A stretch of 64,000 bases of DNA from Bradyrhizobium sp. CCBAU 53351 (lineage in GTDB: Bacteria > Pseudomonadota > Alphaproteobacteria > Rhizobiales > Xanthobacteraceae). The notes under the pieces are model-generated. The model did no database searches and was not told the DNA's origin. It worked only from the letters and a program-made list of their open reading frames with translations. The stretch is from NCBI RefSeq assembly GCF_015291745.1, contig NZ_CP030059.1, positions 5,297,501 through 5,361,500 on the forward strand, given 5' to 3'. A program made the translations under genes and the position numbers. Below are positions 19,233-28,400 of the stretch, piece after piece; positions within the stretch are counted from its first letter, which is position 1, and each line of letters starts with the position of its first letter.

Positions 19233-20321
19233 CTAAATTCGTCCGACGAGGTCGCAAAACTGCTTCCATTGCACGTCCTTGCTGTAGATGTCCCGGATGA
19301 GGGCCCGACCGCGCGCGGCGATCTCCGCCGATCTCGGCCAATCCTGCAGGCTGCGTGAAATGACCTCCACGGCCTGTTCCGGGGTGCCGTAGGTCTCGAT
19401 AGTCACACCCTCCTGCATGCCGGCCGGATACCTCCCTGCGTCGGAGACAAGCAGTGCGCCACATCCCATCGCCTCGAAGCAGCGCATATTGCCGCGATCC
19501 TGGCCCGCCATGTCGATCGCCCCGTTCAGGACGATTTTGGACCGTCCGATCAACTCGTAGAGGTCTCGTCCAAAGACCGCCGTTTTAGCGATCCCCGCAA
19601 CGATCCTCGGGCGCCGATGTTGCTTCAGTGGAAGCAAGTAGCCAATCGAGCTCTCCGCGAGCCTAGTCAACCGCGACGAGTCGAGACAGTAAACGACGTT
19701 TCGGCTTCCCGCGAGTGCAGCAACTTTCTCGAGCGTTCTCGCCCGCGCCGAATGATGCCACGAGTAGCCACCTACGAACAGCACGTCGATGGGACGCTCG
19801 TCTCGCACGTACTCGCTCATTGCGGGATCGATCGCGGGAGAGAACCATTCCGCGCGGCAACCCTTGGTGCGCCAGGCGCTAAGAATCGACGTGAAATTTC
19901 CAACCACAGCTCCATAGGCGGTCAGGTCTGCGTTTCCCGACGGCGCCGCGCGCCAACATAGTGTCTTCCTCACGCAGCCGGGCAGCCTGCGGACGAAGGA
20001 ACTAGGAAATGCGACTGGATCGAGGTTGTAAAAAACTTCAGTTCTGTGGTGCTCGATCTGTGCGAGTAGAATGTCCTCAGGTGCACCTTTCAGGCCAACG
20101 CCATGTTCGCGTGCCCAGCGGCGTTGTAGTAGGCCATCGTTGGCGCAAGTCAGAAACGCATCCGCATTACCATCGAGCACAGGCTGCAGCAGGTGAAGTG
20201 CGCCGAAACGGTCATGCAAAAACACACGCCGCCGTTCCTCGAAGCTTTGCGTGCTGGCCGCAAGCTGGTTTAATCGCGGCCGATAGGACGGATACAAGGC
20301 ACTATTTTGGAACAGACGCAT
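19233..20321 (-). CDS. Glycosyltransferase, CgeB/GT1-like C-terminal domain
   Basis: 362 residues. The N-terminal half is divergent. The C-terminal half has [18 protein letters not shown] and then [19 protein letters not shown] followed by [18 protein letters not shown], the pattern of CgeB-like glycosyltransferases (E-A-x-x-x-G donor-binding motif and terminal alpha/beta segment). It sits 3 bases after the AsnB-like gene and 40 bases before the acetyltransferase gene in the same minus-strand run. Donor sugar unknown. Confidence 0.78.
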   Translation of the reverse strand: MRLFQNSALYPSYRPRLNQLAASTQSFEERRRVFLHDRFGALHLLQPVLDGNADAFLTCANDGLLQRRWAREHGVGLKGAPEDILLAQIEHHRTEVFYNLDPVAFPSSFVRRLPGCVRKTLCWRAAPSGNADLTAYGAVVGNFTSILSAWRTKGCRAEWFSPAIDPAMSEYVRDERPIDVLFVGGYSWHHSARARTLEKVAALAGSRNVVYCLDSSRLTRLAESSIGYLLPLKQHRRPRIVAGIAKTAVFGRDLYELIGRSKIVLNGAIDMAGQDRGNMRCFEAMGCGALLVSDAGRYPAGMQEGVTIETYGTPEQAVEVISRSLQDWPRSAEIAARGRALIRDIYSKDVQWKQFCDLVGRI

Positions 20322-20324
20322 CGT

Positions 20325-22163
20325 TTAAGTGTACCTCACCAACATCCATTTCATGTTCAGGTACGGCCAGATCCGCCCGACGGACTCCCAATCCCAGGAT
20401 TTCGACGCGGTCAAACGGCCGACCGCCGCGCGCAAACCCGCTTCATCTACCAGTTCCGCAAATGCTGGCACCTTGCGGTCGAGCAGGTCAGCCGTCCAGC
20501 CGGCCAGCGGCCCGTTCAGCCATTCCGGCATCGGTGAGTTGAAGCCGACCTTGCGGCGCGCCGTGCGGATCGATTCCGGCATCAGATTGGCCATCGCCCG
20601 CCGGGCAACGGCCTTGGTATAGCCGTCCGACGATTTGCTGCTTTCGGGAAGCGCCATCGTATAGGTCACCAGCCGCCAATCCATGAAAGGCAAGCGGACT
20701 TCGACGCCGTGCGCCATGGAAAGGCGGTCGAAGTTGCGCAGGATGGTGGGTAGCACAGTGCTGTGAAACATCCGATAGAGTCGCTTGTTCAAGCCACCCC
20801 ATTCCTGCGGTAGCACATCGTCCTCTGCCACCAGTGGGAGCGGGGCGGGAAGATTGCGCAGGCCACCGCGCAGAAAATACACGCCCTTTCGCTTGAGAGC
20901 CAACGCACGCAGGACATCTACATAGCGCCGGGCCAGTTTCGAGCGCGATGCGAAGCCTTCTGCTGCATTCCGTATTTGAAACGCGAGCGCTTGTCCTTCC
21001 TGCAAATAAGCGCCCATCAGCTCGTCTGCGCCGTGGCCGTCGAGTGACACCGTAACGTTGTGTTGGGTCAATTGCCGATAGAGCAGCCATACTGCGCTTG
21101 GCAACGCGATGTAGACGTCATCGAGATCGTCGAGGATCTGGTCGAGGTCCGTCAGCGCATCGGCCTGCCCGATTTCGAGAAAAGTTGGCGCGACGTTGGC
21201 CCAGCGCGCGGCCTCCTCGGCCATCGGTCTCTCATCATTCGAGGCGCCAGGAAACGTCGCAACAAAGGCGTGGCGCCATTCGGCGCTGTCGCGCGGCCCC
21301 ATGCCCGCCTTCTCGTGCGCCGCCATGGTACAGATCACCGCTGAGGAATCGAAGCCTCCGGACAAGCACGTTCCGATCGGCACGTCGCTGCGCATGCGCA
21401 GGGCCACGGCGTCCTGGAACAGCTCGCGAAAGTGTGCCACACGTTCGGCCTCGCTGCCCGGCACGGCCGGCAGATGATCTACCGTCCGCCACCAACGCCT
21501 GACGCTGACCTTGCCCTGGCGCAGCCACAGGCAGTGACCGGCCTGCAAGCGGCGAACCTGCCGAAACAAGGTGCGCTCGCTTCCTTCGATCCCGAAGGCG
21601 TCGAGCAGCAGGCGGCGCGCCACGTCCGTATCAACGGCAGCATCGACCAACCCGCTCCGCACAAGTGCCCGCTGCTCGGAGGCGAAGACGAACCGTTCCG
21701 GCGAGACCGCATAGAGCAGCGGCTTGATCCCGAAGCGATCACGCGCAAGAAACAGGTCGCGCGTAGTCGTGTCGAAAATCGCCAACGCCCACATGCCGTT
21801 GAAGCGCGACAGCATCTGCTCCCGCCAAGCCTGCCAGGCGGCCAGGATCACTTCGGTGTCGGATTGGCTGCGGAACACCGCGCCCTGCTGCTCGAGCTCG
21901 CGGCGAAGTTCGAGGAAATTGTAGATCTCGCCGTTGAATACGATCACGTGGCGGCCGTCGGCAGACAGCATCGGCTGATAGCCGCCCTCGCCGGGATCGA
22001 TGATGGCGAGGCGACGATGGCCGAATGCGAGGCTACGATCCGCGTTGAACCAGGTCCCCTCGCCGAACGGGCCACGATGCGCAATCAGGCTCGTCAGCCG
22101 CGAGATCTCGGCCAGCTCGACCGCATTGCCACCCAGATTTACGATGCCTGCGATTCCGCACAT
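20325..22163 (-). CDS. asnB: Asparagine synthase (glutamine-hydrolysing) family amidotransferase
   Basis: 612 residues, full length for class B. MCGIAGIVNLGG exposes the catalytic Cys2 of the glutaminase domain, HRRLAIID and FNGEIYNF follow, and the synthetase domain has the PP-loop LSGGFDSSAV and SLDGHGADELMGAYL. It hydrolyses glutamine and amidates a carboxylate activated by ATP. Placement between a flippase and a glycosyltransferase suggests it may amidate a uronic acid or a peptide-like part of the polysaccharide rather than aspartate, as AsnB-like proteins in other O-antigen clusters do; this is inference. Confidence 0.93.
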   Translation of the reverse strand: MCGIAGIVNLGGNAVELAEISRLTSLIAHRGPFGEGTWFNADRSLAFGHRRLAIIDPGEGGYQPMLSADGRHVIVFNGEIYNFLELRRELEQQGAVFRSQSDTEVILAAWQAWREQMLSRFNGMWALAIFDTTTRDLFLARDRFGIKPLLYAVSPERFVFASEQRALVRSGLVDAAVDTDVARRLLLDAFGIEGSERTLFRQVRRLQAGHCLWLRQGKVSVRRWWRTVDHLPAVPGSEAERVAHFRELFQDAVALRMRSDVPIGTCLSGGFDSSAVICTMAAHEKAGMGPRDSAEWRHAFVATFPGASNDERPMAEEAARWANVAPTFLEIGQADALTDLDQILDDLDDVYIALPSAVWLLYRQLTQHNVTVSLDGHGADELMGAYLQEGQALAFQIRNAAEGFASRSKLARRYVDVLRALALKRKGVYFLRGGLRNLPAPLPLVAEDDVLPQEWGGLNKRLYRMFHSTVLPTILRNFDRLSMAHGVEVRLPFMDWRLVTYTMALPESSKSSDGYTKAVARRAMANLMPESIRTARRKVGFNSPMPEWLNGPLAGWTADLLDRKVPAFAELVDEAGLRAAVGRLTASKSWDWESVGRIWPYLNMKWMLVRYT

Positions 22164-22177
22164 GTCCTAGACAGCCT

Positions 22178-23719
22178 TCAGGGCAAGAAGCGGTCGGCAA
22201 TCGAACGGATGTCCTGCCAGCAGGCATTTCGATACGGCCCCAGTTGCGACGCGGCAACCGCGATCACGAAGATGGTCGCCGCAGTCAGCGACGAGACGGC
22301 TCCCACCCACCACCAGGAGGGTGCTGGCTGGAAGGGCGCGCGGTCCAGACCGTATCGCACTGCCAGTGCCGTCGCGATCCCGACGCCAAGCGGCATCAGC
22401 ACGCAATGCACTACGCGCGACCACATGTCCACGAGCTCGAAGTTACGGCGCAACAGGAGGACGACGGTCACCATCTGCGCAATCATGCCGGCGCACGCGC
22501 TCCAGCCCGCGGCCTGCCATCCGAAACGCGGCAACGCGATCGCGCTGGTGACGAGGGTGACGACACCCGTAATCAAGGCGATGAGCGCGTTGGAACGTGA
22601 CCGCCCCTCTGCCAGCAGATAAAAGGCGAAGACGTTCGCGCTCGATCCGAGTATCCCGGCAATCGACATGACGACGAGGACTCGCGCAGCCTCGGCCGCG
22701 ACCTCGGGCCCGGTCCAGACATGGAGCAGCGGGCCGGCCACGGAAATCAATCCGCCCAGGGCACTCGCGGCCAGGACGTTGAGAATCCACGACGATCGGA
22801 ACAAGAGATCGGCCTTTCGATCAACACTCTCCGTTTGCAGCGTGCTGAAGAAGGGAAACAGGATCTCGCCGATCTTGAGGATACCGACATAGGTCGCCTC
22901 CTGGAGGCGCTGTGCCACGCCATAGAAACCGACGAACTGCGGTTGAAGCAGCGCGCCGAGCAGATATCGATCGGCCTGCGCCGCAAGCAGTCCACCCCCT
23001 TGCGCGGCAACCTGCCAGCTGCCGAAGCGAACCAGCCTGCCAAGCGCCTCGCGGTGCAACGACGGCGGCGCCAGCCAAGGCCCCATCGCGCCGCGGGACC
23101 AGGCCAGGGCCAGCAGCAGGCTGATGGCGAACCCCAGCGCCTGGCAACCAAGGAATGTCGATGCATGGGGCGCGGCGGGAATCAGAAGGAGCATCGAAAG
23201 CGTCGTGACCACGGTGCTGACCATGCCGATCGAGGCAATCCGGCGATAGTCCTGCCGTGCGGTGAACAGCGAGAGGATGACGGCCGCTACGCATTGGCAG
23301 AACCAGCCGATACCGGCCAGCGCGAAGGCGAGGCCAAGGTCGTCGGCAGCCGGGCCAGCCAGATGGAATCCGAGACGTGCAAGCGGCGCCCCGGCGATCA
23401 GAAAGAACATGGTGACCGGGCCACCGGCGCCGACGGCGAGCAGGAACGCGGTCGCAAATAGGCGTCGTGCATCCTCACGATCGGATGGCTGCAATCGCTG
23501 GGCAAGCTCGCGGGCCGTCGACAGACCGAGCGTGTTACTGAACACCAGCGCAGGCGCAATACATGCGGTGACAAGACCCGCGACGCCGAATGCCGCGAGC
23601 CCGAGATGGGCGATCACAAACGGTAGTATGACAAGGTTAAGGACCACAGCCACGAGAAAGGCCGTCCCATTCCAGGCCGAGTTCCCTAGCAGATCGGGTG
23701 ACTTGTTCTTCGACGCCAT
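22178..23719 (-). CDS. Polysaccharide flippase (Wzx/MATE-like)
   Basis: 513 residues from ATG 23719 (MASKNKSPDLLGN); a GTG at 23728 is also in frame. It has about fourteen membrane helices, starting with NSAWNGTAFLVAVVLNLVILP, in the layout of the polysaccharide biosynthesis/MviN superfamily. It would export lipid-linked repeat units made by the genes downstream (AsnB-like, glycosyltransferases, acetyltransferase, methyltransferase), from which it is separated by only 14 bases. It appears to be the first gene of the long minus-strand operon that ends near 15624. Confidence 0.87.
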   Translation of the reverse strand: MASKNKSPDLLGNSAWNGTAFLVAVVLNLVILPFVIAHLGLAAFGVAGLVTACIAPALVFSNTLGLSTARELAQRLQPSDREDARRLFATAFLLAVGAGGPVTMFFLIAGAPLARLGFHLAGPAADDLGLAFALAGIGWFCQCVAAVILSLFTARQDYRRIASIGMVSTVVTTLSMLLLIPAAPHASTFLGCQALGFAISLLLALAWSRGAMGPWLAPPSLHREALGRLVRFGSWQVAAQGGGLLAAQADRYLLGALLQPQFVGFYGVAQRLQEATYVGILKIGEILFPFFSTLQTESVDRKADLLFRSSWILNVLAASALGGLISVAGPLLHVWTGPEVAAEAARVLVVMSIAGILGSSANVFAFYLLAEGRSRSNALIALITGVVTLVTSAIALPRFGWQAAGWSACAGMIAQMVTVVLLLRRNFELVDMWSRVVHCVLMPLGVGIATALAVRYGLDRAPFQPAPSWWWVGAVSSLTAATIFVIAVAASQLGPYRNACWQDIRSIADRFLP

Positions 23720-23871
23720 ACCCGCCACCCCGTCTCCACACCCCTCGCCGATCAGGTCCCCCAGATAGGCGCGAAACTGGGCTAACAGCCAGCCGGCGGA
23801 ATGTCGATAGCCGAGACGGGCGCCACCCCTCTGCTCCGCGATATTCAGAACCCACCGGCCGCCCTTCCAAT

Positions 23872-26583
23872 TTAGCTTAAGATGAGGAAGTCTATTAGAT
23901 TATGCGTCGCCATCTCTATGAGGCCGGTCGTCCCGTCTCCGTTTAGATCTTGGTGGAAAATGGTCTCGGCTTGCTTCAGAGCAGTGCTATTTCCGTCGAT
24001 TGTACCAGTGTTGTTCAAGAAGCCGCCCCTATTATCGGTAGTCCAAATGGTGAATTGGTTGGTGCCGGGGGTCTGCCACACTATCTCAAAGCCACCGGGA
24101 ATTTGCTCTGCTCCGATCGGTGTCCAGGCGTTGAACTGCCCCTGCTCCACCGGAGAGCCATAAAATTTGAGCTCCGGCCCCGTTCCGCCCCCAACTGTGT
24201 TCAAGTAAAAGTTGCTGCCGCTTTTAATCAGGCTAGTAGCACCGAACGTTTCGATCGTAGTGACCGTAACGCCAGTCGTACCGTCTCCATTGAGATCCTG
24301 ATGAAGAATGGTCTCGGCTTGCTCAAGAGTAGTGCTGTTTCCGTCAATTGTACCGGTGTTGCTTACGAAGTTGCCGCTACTGTCCGTTGTCCAAATCGTG
24401 AATAGGTTCGTGCCTGGGGTTTGCCACACGATCTTAAAACCGGCGGGAATTTGCTCTGCTCCGATCGGTGTCCAGGCGGTGAACTGACCCTGCGTCACCG
24501 GAGAACCGTAAAATTTGAGCTCGACCGCCGTCCCGCCCCCAACCGGGTTCATGCAAAAGTTGCTGCCGCTTTCAATCAGACTGGTCGCACCGAACGTTTC
24601 GATCGTGGTGACCGGAAGGCCAGTCATACCGTCTCCGTTCAGATCCTGATGAAAAATGGTCTCGGCCTGCTTCAGAGCAGTGCCGTTTCCGTAGATTGTA
24701 CCGGTGTTGCTAAGGAAGCTGCCGCTATTATCGGTCGTCCAAATGGTGAATTGGTTGGTGCCCGGGGTCTGCCACACTATCTCAAAGCCACCCGGAATCT
24801 GCTCTGCTCCGATCGGTGTCCAAGCGTTGAATTGACCCTGCTCCACTGGAAAACCGTAAAATTTGAGCTCCGGCCCCGTCCCGCCTCCAACCGGGTTCAT
24901 GTAAAAGTTGCTGCCGCTTTTAATTAAGCTGGTGGCACCGAACGTTTCGATCGTAGTGAACGTAACGCCGAACGTACCGTCTCCGTTCAGATCCTGGTGA
25001 AGAATGGTCTCGGCTTGCTCAAGAGCAGTGCTGTTTCCGTCAATTGTGCCGGTGTTGCTTACGAAATTGCCGCCACTGTCGGTGGTCCAAATTGTGAATA
25101 AGTTCGTGCCTGGGGTTTGCCACACGATCTCAAAACCGGCGGGAATTTGCTCTGCTCCGATCGGTGTCCAGGCGTTGAACTGGCCCTGCGTCACTGGAGA
25201 ACCATAAAATTTGAGCTCGGGCCCCGTCCCGCCCCCAACCGGGTTCATGTAAAAGTTGCCACCGATCTCAATTAGACTGGTCACGCCCAGAGCCTCAAGA
25301 GAGATAGGTGGGCTCGCCAGCGTCGTGGCCGTAACTACGAAATCGGCAAACTTGAAGTTCTCCACCCCCGCCACCGTATCGGTGCCGTCCGGCGTGCCGC
25401 CGCGCTGGTCGACCAGCGTGAAGGTCTGTGTCGTCGCGTTATACGTAATCGTGTAATTGGTCCGGTTGCCCGAATACACCGCGGTGTCGATGCCCGAGCC
25501 GCCGACGATGGTGTCGTTGCCCGCTCCGCCCGTGATCGTGTCGTTGCCGCCGCCGCCGTTCAGCGTATTGGCGATCGCGTTACCGACGATGGTGTCGTTG
25601 CCGGATCCGCCGATCGCGTTGTCGATGTAGGAGCGCGCGTCTCCGTTGTAGAGATAGGCGTTGTAGACGTTGCCCGAGGCGTAATGGCCGTCGCCGAGAT
25701 ACGCCAATTGCGTCGCGGAGAACACCGACGACGCACCGGGATTGAGATTGATGCTCAGGTTCGTCGTGTAGTTCGACAGGTCGTAGGTATCGACGCCGCC
25801 GCCATCCCATACCGTCTCGTAGATGCGGTCAGCCGAACCGCCGACGCCGCCGCCCGGCGCGAGCTGCCCGACGCCGTTGATGAACTCCTGCCCGGTGGTC
25901 GGATTCCAGGTGTAGACGGTGCTGCCGCTCTGGGTCGTGTAGTCCGCGCCGTACATCGTCTGCAGCGCGAGGATATCGTTGGCCATGTAGGTCTGCGAAT
26001 ATCCGTACGCCTCGTTGGTGTAGCCGGACGTGGTCGAACCACCGACATAGCTGCGATAGCTCATGACGGTGTATTCGCTGTCGTCATGCGCGCTCGGCAC
26101 TGCGACGTTGGCGGGGCCGCCGGCCTCCTGGCTGTGCTTGAGGCCGAAGGCATGGCCGAGCTCGTGCAGCGCCGTGGTGAAGTAGTAATTGCCGAGCTTG
26201 GCCAGCGAGAAATTGTACTGAGTGCCGAACCAGACGTCCCCGCCGGACGCGTAGTTGCCGGGATAGTAGGCGTAGGCGGTCGGATTGGCCGCCGGCGACT
26301 GCGCGACCATGATGTCGGCGCCGTTCGTGCCCGCGTATTGGATGTCGGCGTTGGTGTAGCTGAGGATCAATCCGACCGCGTAATTGATCGCCGCCTGAAT
26401 CTGGCTGGGCACCGGGGCAAAGCCCGACGTGGTCGGCTCGCTGCTGCCGCCGCTGTAGGGATTGGAGTAGTCGCTCGTCGCATCGGGAAAGCTGTAGGTG
26501 ATCGTGCCAGACCATTTGGCGCCCGACAGCAGGCCGTCGATCTCGGCGTTGTTGGTGGCACTGACATTAACGGCGGTAGCCAA
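23872..26583 (-). CDS. Serralysin-type M10 metalloprotease with RTX motifs and four C-terminal repeats
   Basis: 903 residues. The zinc site HELGHAFGLKH is at residues 140-150 and the Met-turn VMSYRSY at about 173-179, so the protease should be active. RTX nonapeptides (GGSGNDTIVG, GGGGNDTITG, GGAGNDTIVG) lie at 324-371 and should bind calcium. From about residue 430 to 895 there are four 116-residue repeats, each with a D-L-N-G-D-G calcium-loop motif and a TIWTTDS-type strand. No N-terminal signal peptide; the hydrophobic C-terminal tail fits type I secretion. No secretion genes are adjacent. It stands alone, downstream of an inverted repeat that could control it. Confidence 0.92.
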   Translation of the reverse strand: MATAVNVSATNNAEIDGLLSGAKWSGTITYSFPDATSDYSNPYSGGSSEPTTSGFAPVPSQIQAAINYAVGLILSYTNADIQYAGTNGADIMVAQSPAANPTAYAYYPGNYASGGDVWFGTQYNFSLAKLGNYYFTTALHELGHAFGLKHSQEAGGPANVAVPSAHDDSEYTVMSYRSYVGGSTTSGYTNEAYGYSQTYMANDILALQTMYGADYTTQSGSTVYTWNPTTGQEFINGVGQLAPGGGVGGSADRIYETVWDGGGVDTYDLSNYTTNLSINLNPGASSVFSATQLAYLGDGHYASGNVYNAYLYNGDARSYIDNAIGGSGNDTIVGNAIANTLNGGGGNDTITGGAGNDTIVGGSGIDTAVYSGNRTNYTITYNATTQTFTLVDQRGGTPDGTDTVAGVENFKFADFVVTATTLASPPISLEALGVTSLIEIGGNFYMNPVGGGTGPELKFYGSPVTQGQFNAWTPIGAEQIPAGFEIVWQTPGTNLFTIWTTDSGGNFVSNTGTIDGNSTALEQAETILHQDLNGDGTFGVTFTTIETFGATSLIKSGSNFYMNPVGGGTGPELKFYGFPVEQGQFNAWTPIGAEQIPGGFEIVWQTPGTNQFTIWTTDNSGSFLSNTGTIYGNGTALKQAETIFHQDLNGDGMTGLPVTTIETFGATSLIESGSNFCMNPVGGGTAVELKFYGSPVTQGQFTAWTPIGAEQIPAGFKIVWQTPGTNLFTIWTTDSSGNFVSNTGTIDGNSTTLEQAETILHQDLNGDGTTGVTVTTIETFGATSLIKSGSNFYLNTVGGGTGPELKFYGSPVEQGQFNAWTPIGAEQIPGGFEIVWQTPGTNQFTIWTTDNRGGFLNNTGTIDGNSTALKQAETIFHQDLNGDGTTGLIEMATHNLIDFLILS
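23899..25296 (-). repeat. Four tandem 348-bp coding repeats
   Basis: Within the metalloprotease gene the same block returns every 348 bases (116 codons), for example the segments starting near 24251, 24599 and 24947 are almost the same. The copies are highly similar at DNA level with scattered substitutions, so they can recombine to change copy number. Each encodes a beta-rich module with phrases such as VWQTPGTN and HQDLNGDG. Confidence 0.9.
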
Positions 26584-26648
26584 TGGTCTCTCCAGAGCAA
26601 CGCATCGCGTGCGATTCGGGGCGAAGGCATATGATTCTAGCTTGAGAG

Positions 26649-26665
26649 TTAAACGTTTGGTTTAA
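26649..26665. promoter_or_regulatory. Perfect inverted repeat TTAAAC-N5-GTTTAA upstream of metalloprotease
   Basis: A 6-bp perfect dyad with 5-base spacer, 66 bases upstream of the metalloprotease start and 120 bases upstream of the small exported-protein gene on the other strand. It is AT-rich in a GC-rich context, as expected of a transcription-factor operator between divergent genes. The regulator is not identifiable here. Confidence 0.4.
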
Positions 26666-26784
26666 ATTGGGCACCGGCGCCCACGCCCCTTCCATAAGGC
26701 TGTGTTAGCCATCAAATCCCGTAGTCATACGGGACGCGCGGGCAAGAGCCTGGTTCCCGGAACACCAGGAATATACAGGGTTTC

Positions 26785-27087
26785 ATGAAACGACGCTCAC
26801 TGCTGGCCGGCCTGTCTGGCGCCCTGATCGCGCTTTCCGGACTGCCCCATCAACCCTTCGGAGAACTGCCTGTCATGGTGGAGAAGGCCAAGGCGGACGA
26901 CAGCGGCAAGGCGGCGCGCGCGCCCTCCATGCCGATGGCCCGCGATCCTGCCGTTGCGGTAGCAGAGGAATACGAAGCCGCCCGCCGGAAGGGAACGCGG
27001 GAGGCCCTCGAGCTCTTCATTGCACGCCACAGTGATGATCCCCTGGCCGAGCAGGCGCGAGCCGAATTAAAGCGCCTGTCGCGCTGA
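26785..27087 (+). CDS. Small exported protein of unknown function
   Basis: 100 residues. The N-terminus is basic then hydrophobic (MKRRSLLAGLSGALIALSG), a likely Tat or Sec signal. The rest is polar and helical, with a TREALELFIARHSDDPLAEQARAEL stretch resembling a single helix-turn-helix repeat unit as in TPR/YbgF-like proteins (shown here only in part). It is divergent from the metalloprotease gene and has codon use like its neighbours. I do not recognise a family. Confidence 0.6.
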   Translation: MKRRSLLAGLSGALIALSGLPHQPFGELPVMVEKAKADDSGKAARAPSMPMARDPAVAVAEEYEAARRKGTREALELFIARHSDDPLAEQARAELKRLSR

Positions 27088-27206
27088 TCGGGCAGGCACC
27101 GCATCAGGCATGGCATTTCGGCAGGCGGGATCGGCGTCGGGCCGGCTTGCCGCGTGACCTTTCGGCACTATGGTAGGCCCCGCAATCTGTCCCGGAGCCT
27201 TTCACG

Positions 27207-28400
27207 ATGCCCTTTCCGCATGCCTCGGAAGCCCTGTCGCGCTTCACCGTGCTCGATCTGACCCGCGTCCGCTCCGGGCCGACCTGCGTGCGGCAACTGG
27301 CGGACTGGGGGGCGAATGTCGTCAAGATCGACGCGCTGACCGAGGACGCCGGTGGCGAGCAGCCGGGCGGCCCCCGGCGAGGTTCCGACTTTCAGAATTT
27401 GCATCGCAACAAGCGGGCCATGACGCTGAACCTGAAGGACGAGCGCGGGCTCGCCGTGTTCAAGCGCCTCGCCGCCAAGGCCGATGTCGTGGTCGAGAAT
27501 TTCCGGCCCGACGTGAAGAAGAAGCTCGGCATCGATTACGAGAGTCTCGCCGCAATCAACCCGCGCATCGTCTATGGCAGCATCTCCGGCTTCGGCCAGG
27601 ATGGCCCCTATCACAAGCGGCCCGGCTTCGATCAGATCGCGCAAGGCATGGGGGGCCTGATGTCGATCACGGGGGCGCCGGGCGAAGGCCCGATGCGGGT
27701 CGGCATTCCCGTCGCCGACCTGACGGCCGGCCTGTTCTGCGCCATGGGCATCCTCACCGCGCTGCTCGAGCGAGAGGTGTCGGGCAAGGGCCAGTGGGTG
27801 CAGACGTCACTGCTTCAGGCACAGATCTTCATGCTCGACTTCCAGGCCGCGCGCTGGCTGATGGAGAAGGAGGTCGCCAAGCAGGCCGGCAACAACCATC
27901 CGACCAGCATCCCGACCGGCGTGTTCAAGACTTCGGACGGCTATATCAACATCGCCACCACCGGTGGGCGGATCTGGGAGCGCTGCGCGCAGGCGATCGG
28001 GGCGCCGGAGCTCTATACCCATCCCGACTATGCGACGGCCCCTGCCCGTTCCAAGAACCGCGACGCGCTCAACGCCGAGATCGAGAAGCGCACCGTGACG
28101 AAGTCGACCGACACCTGGGTCCGCGAGCTCAACGAGGCCGGCGTGCCCTGCGGGCCGATCTATGCCATCGACCAGATGTTCGAGGACGCTCAGGTCAAGC
28201 ATCTCGGCATCGCCCAGGACGTGCCGAACGAGGAAAACCGTCCTATCCGGCTGGTTGGCCAACCCGTGACGCTGTCACGCACGCCGAGCAGGATGGTGGC
28301 GCGGCCGCCGGAATTCGGCGAGCAGACCGACGAGGTGCTGAGGGAGTTCGGCTTCGGCACCGACGAGATCGCGAGCCTGAGAGAAGCCCGAGTAATCTAA
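27207..28400 (+). CDS. CaiB/BaiF family (class III) CoA-transferase
   Basis: 397 residues, typical for the family. It begins with FTVLDLTRVRSGPTCVRQLADWGA, has the RNKRAMTLNLKD segment, and the ADLTAG motif (Asp171) that aligns with the catalytic aspartate of formyl-CoA transferase. GVPCGPIYAIDQMFED near the end is also a family mark. It would move CoA between carboxylic acids. It stands alone between the small exported-protein gene and a gene-poor stretch; the substrate is not indicated. Confidence 0.92.
   Translation: MPFPHASEALSRFTVLDLTRVRSGPTCVRQLADWGANVVKIDALTEDAGGEQPGGPRRGSDFQNLHRNKRAMTLNLKDERGLAVFKRLAAKADVVVENFRPDVKKKLGIDYESLAAINPRIVYGSISGFGQDGPYHKRPGFDQIAQGMGGLMSITGAPGEGPMRVGIPVADLTAGLFCAMGILTALLEREVSGKGQWVQTSLLQAQIFMLDFQAARWLMEKEVAKQAGNNHPTSIPTGVFKTSDGYINIATTGGRIWERCAQAIGAPELYTHPDYATAPARSKNRDALNAEIEKRTVTKSTDTWVRELNEAGVPCGPIYAIDQMFEDAQVKHLGIAQDVPNEENRPIRLVGQPVTLSRTPSRMVARPPEFGEQTDEVLREFGFGTDEIASLREARVI

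Noticed and set aside
23899..25296. Regular repeats that might suggest a CRISPR or minisatellite
   Set aside because: The period is 348 bp, there are no unique spacers, and the repeats are in frame within a protease gene.
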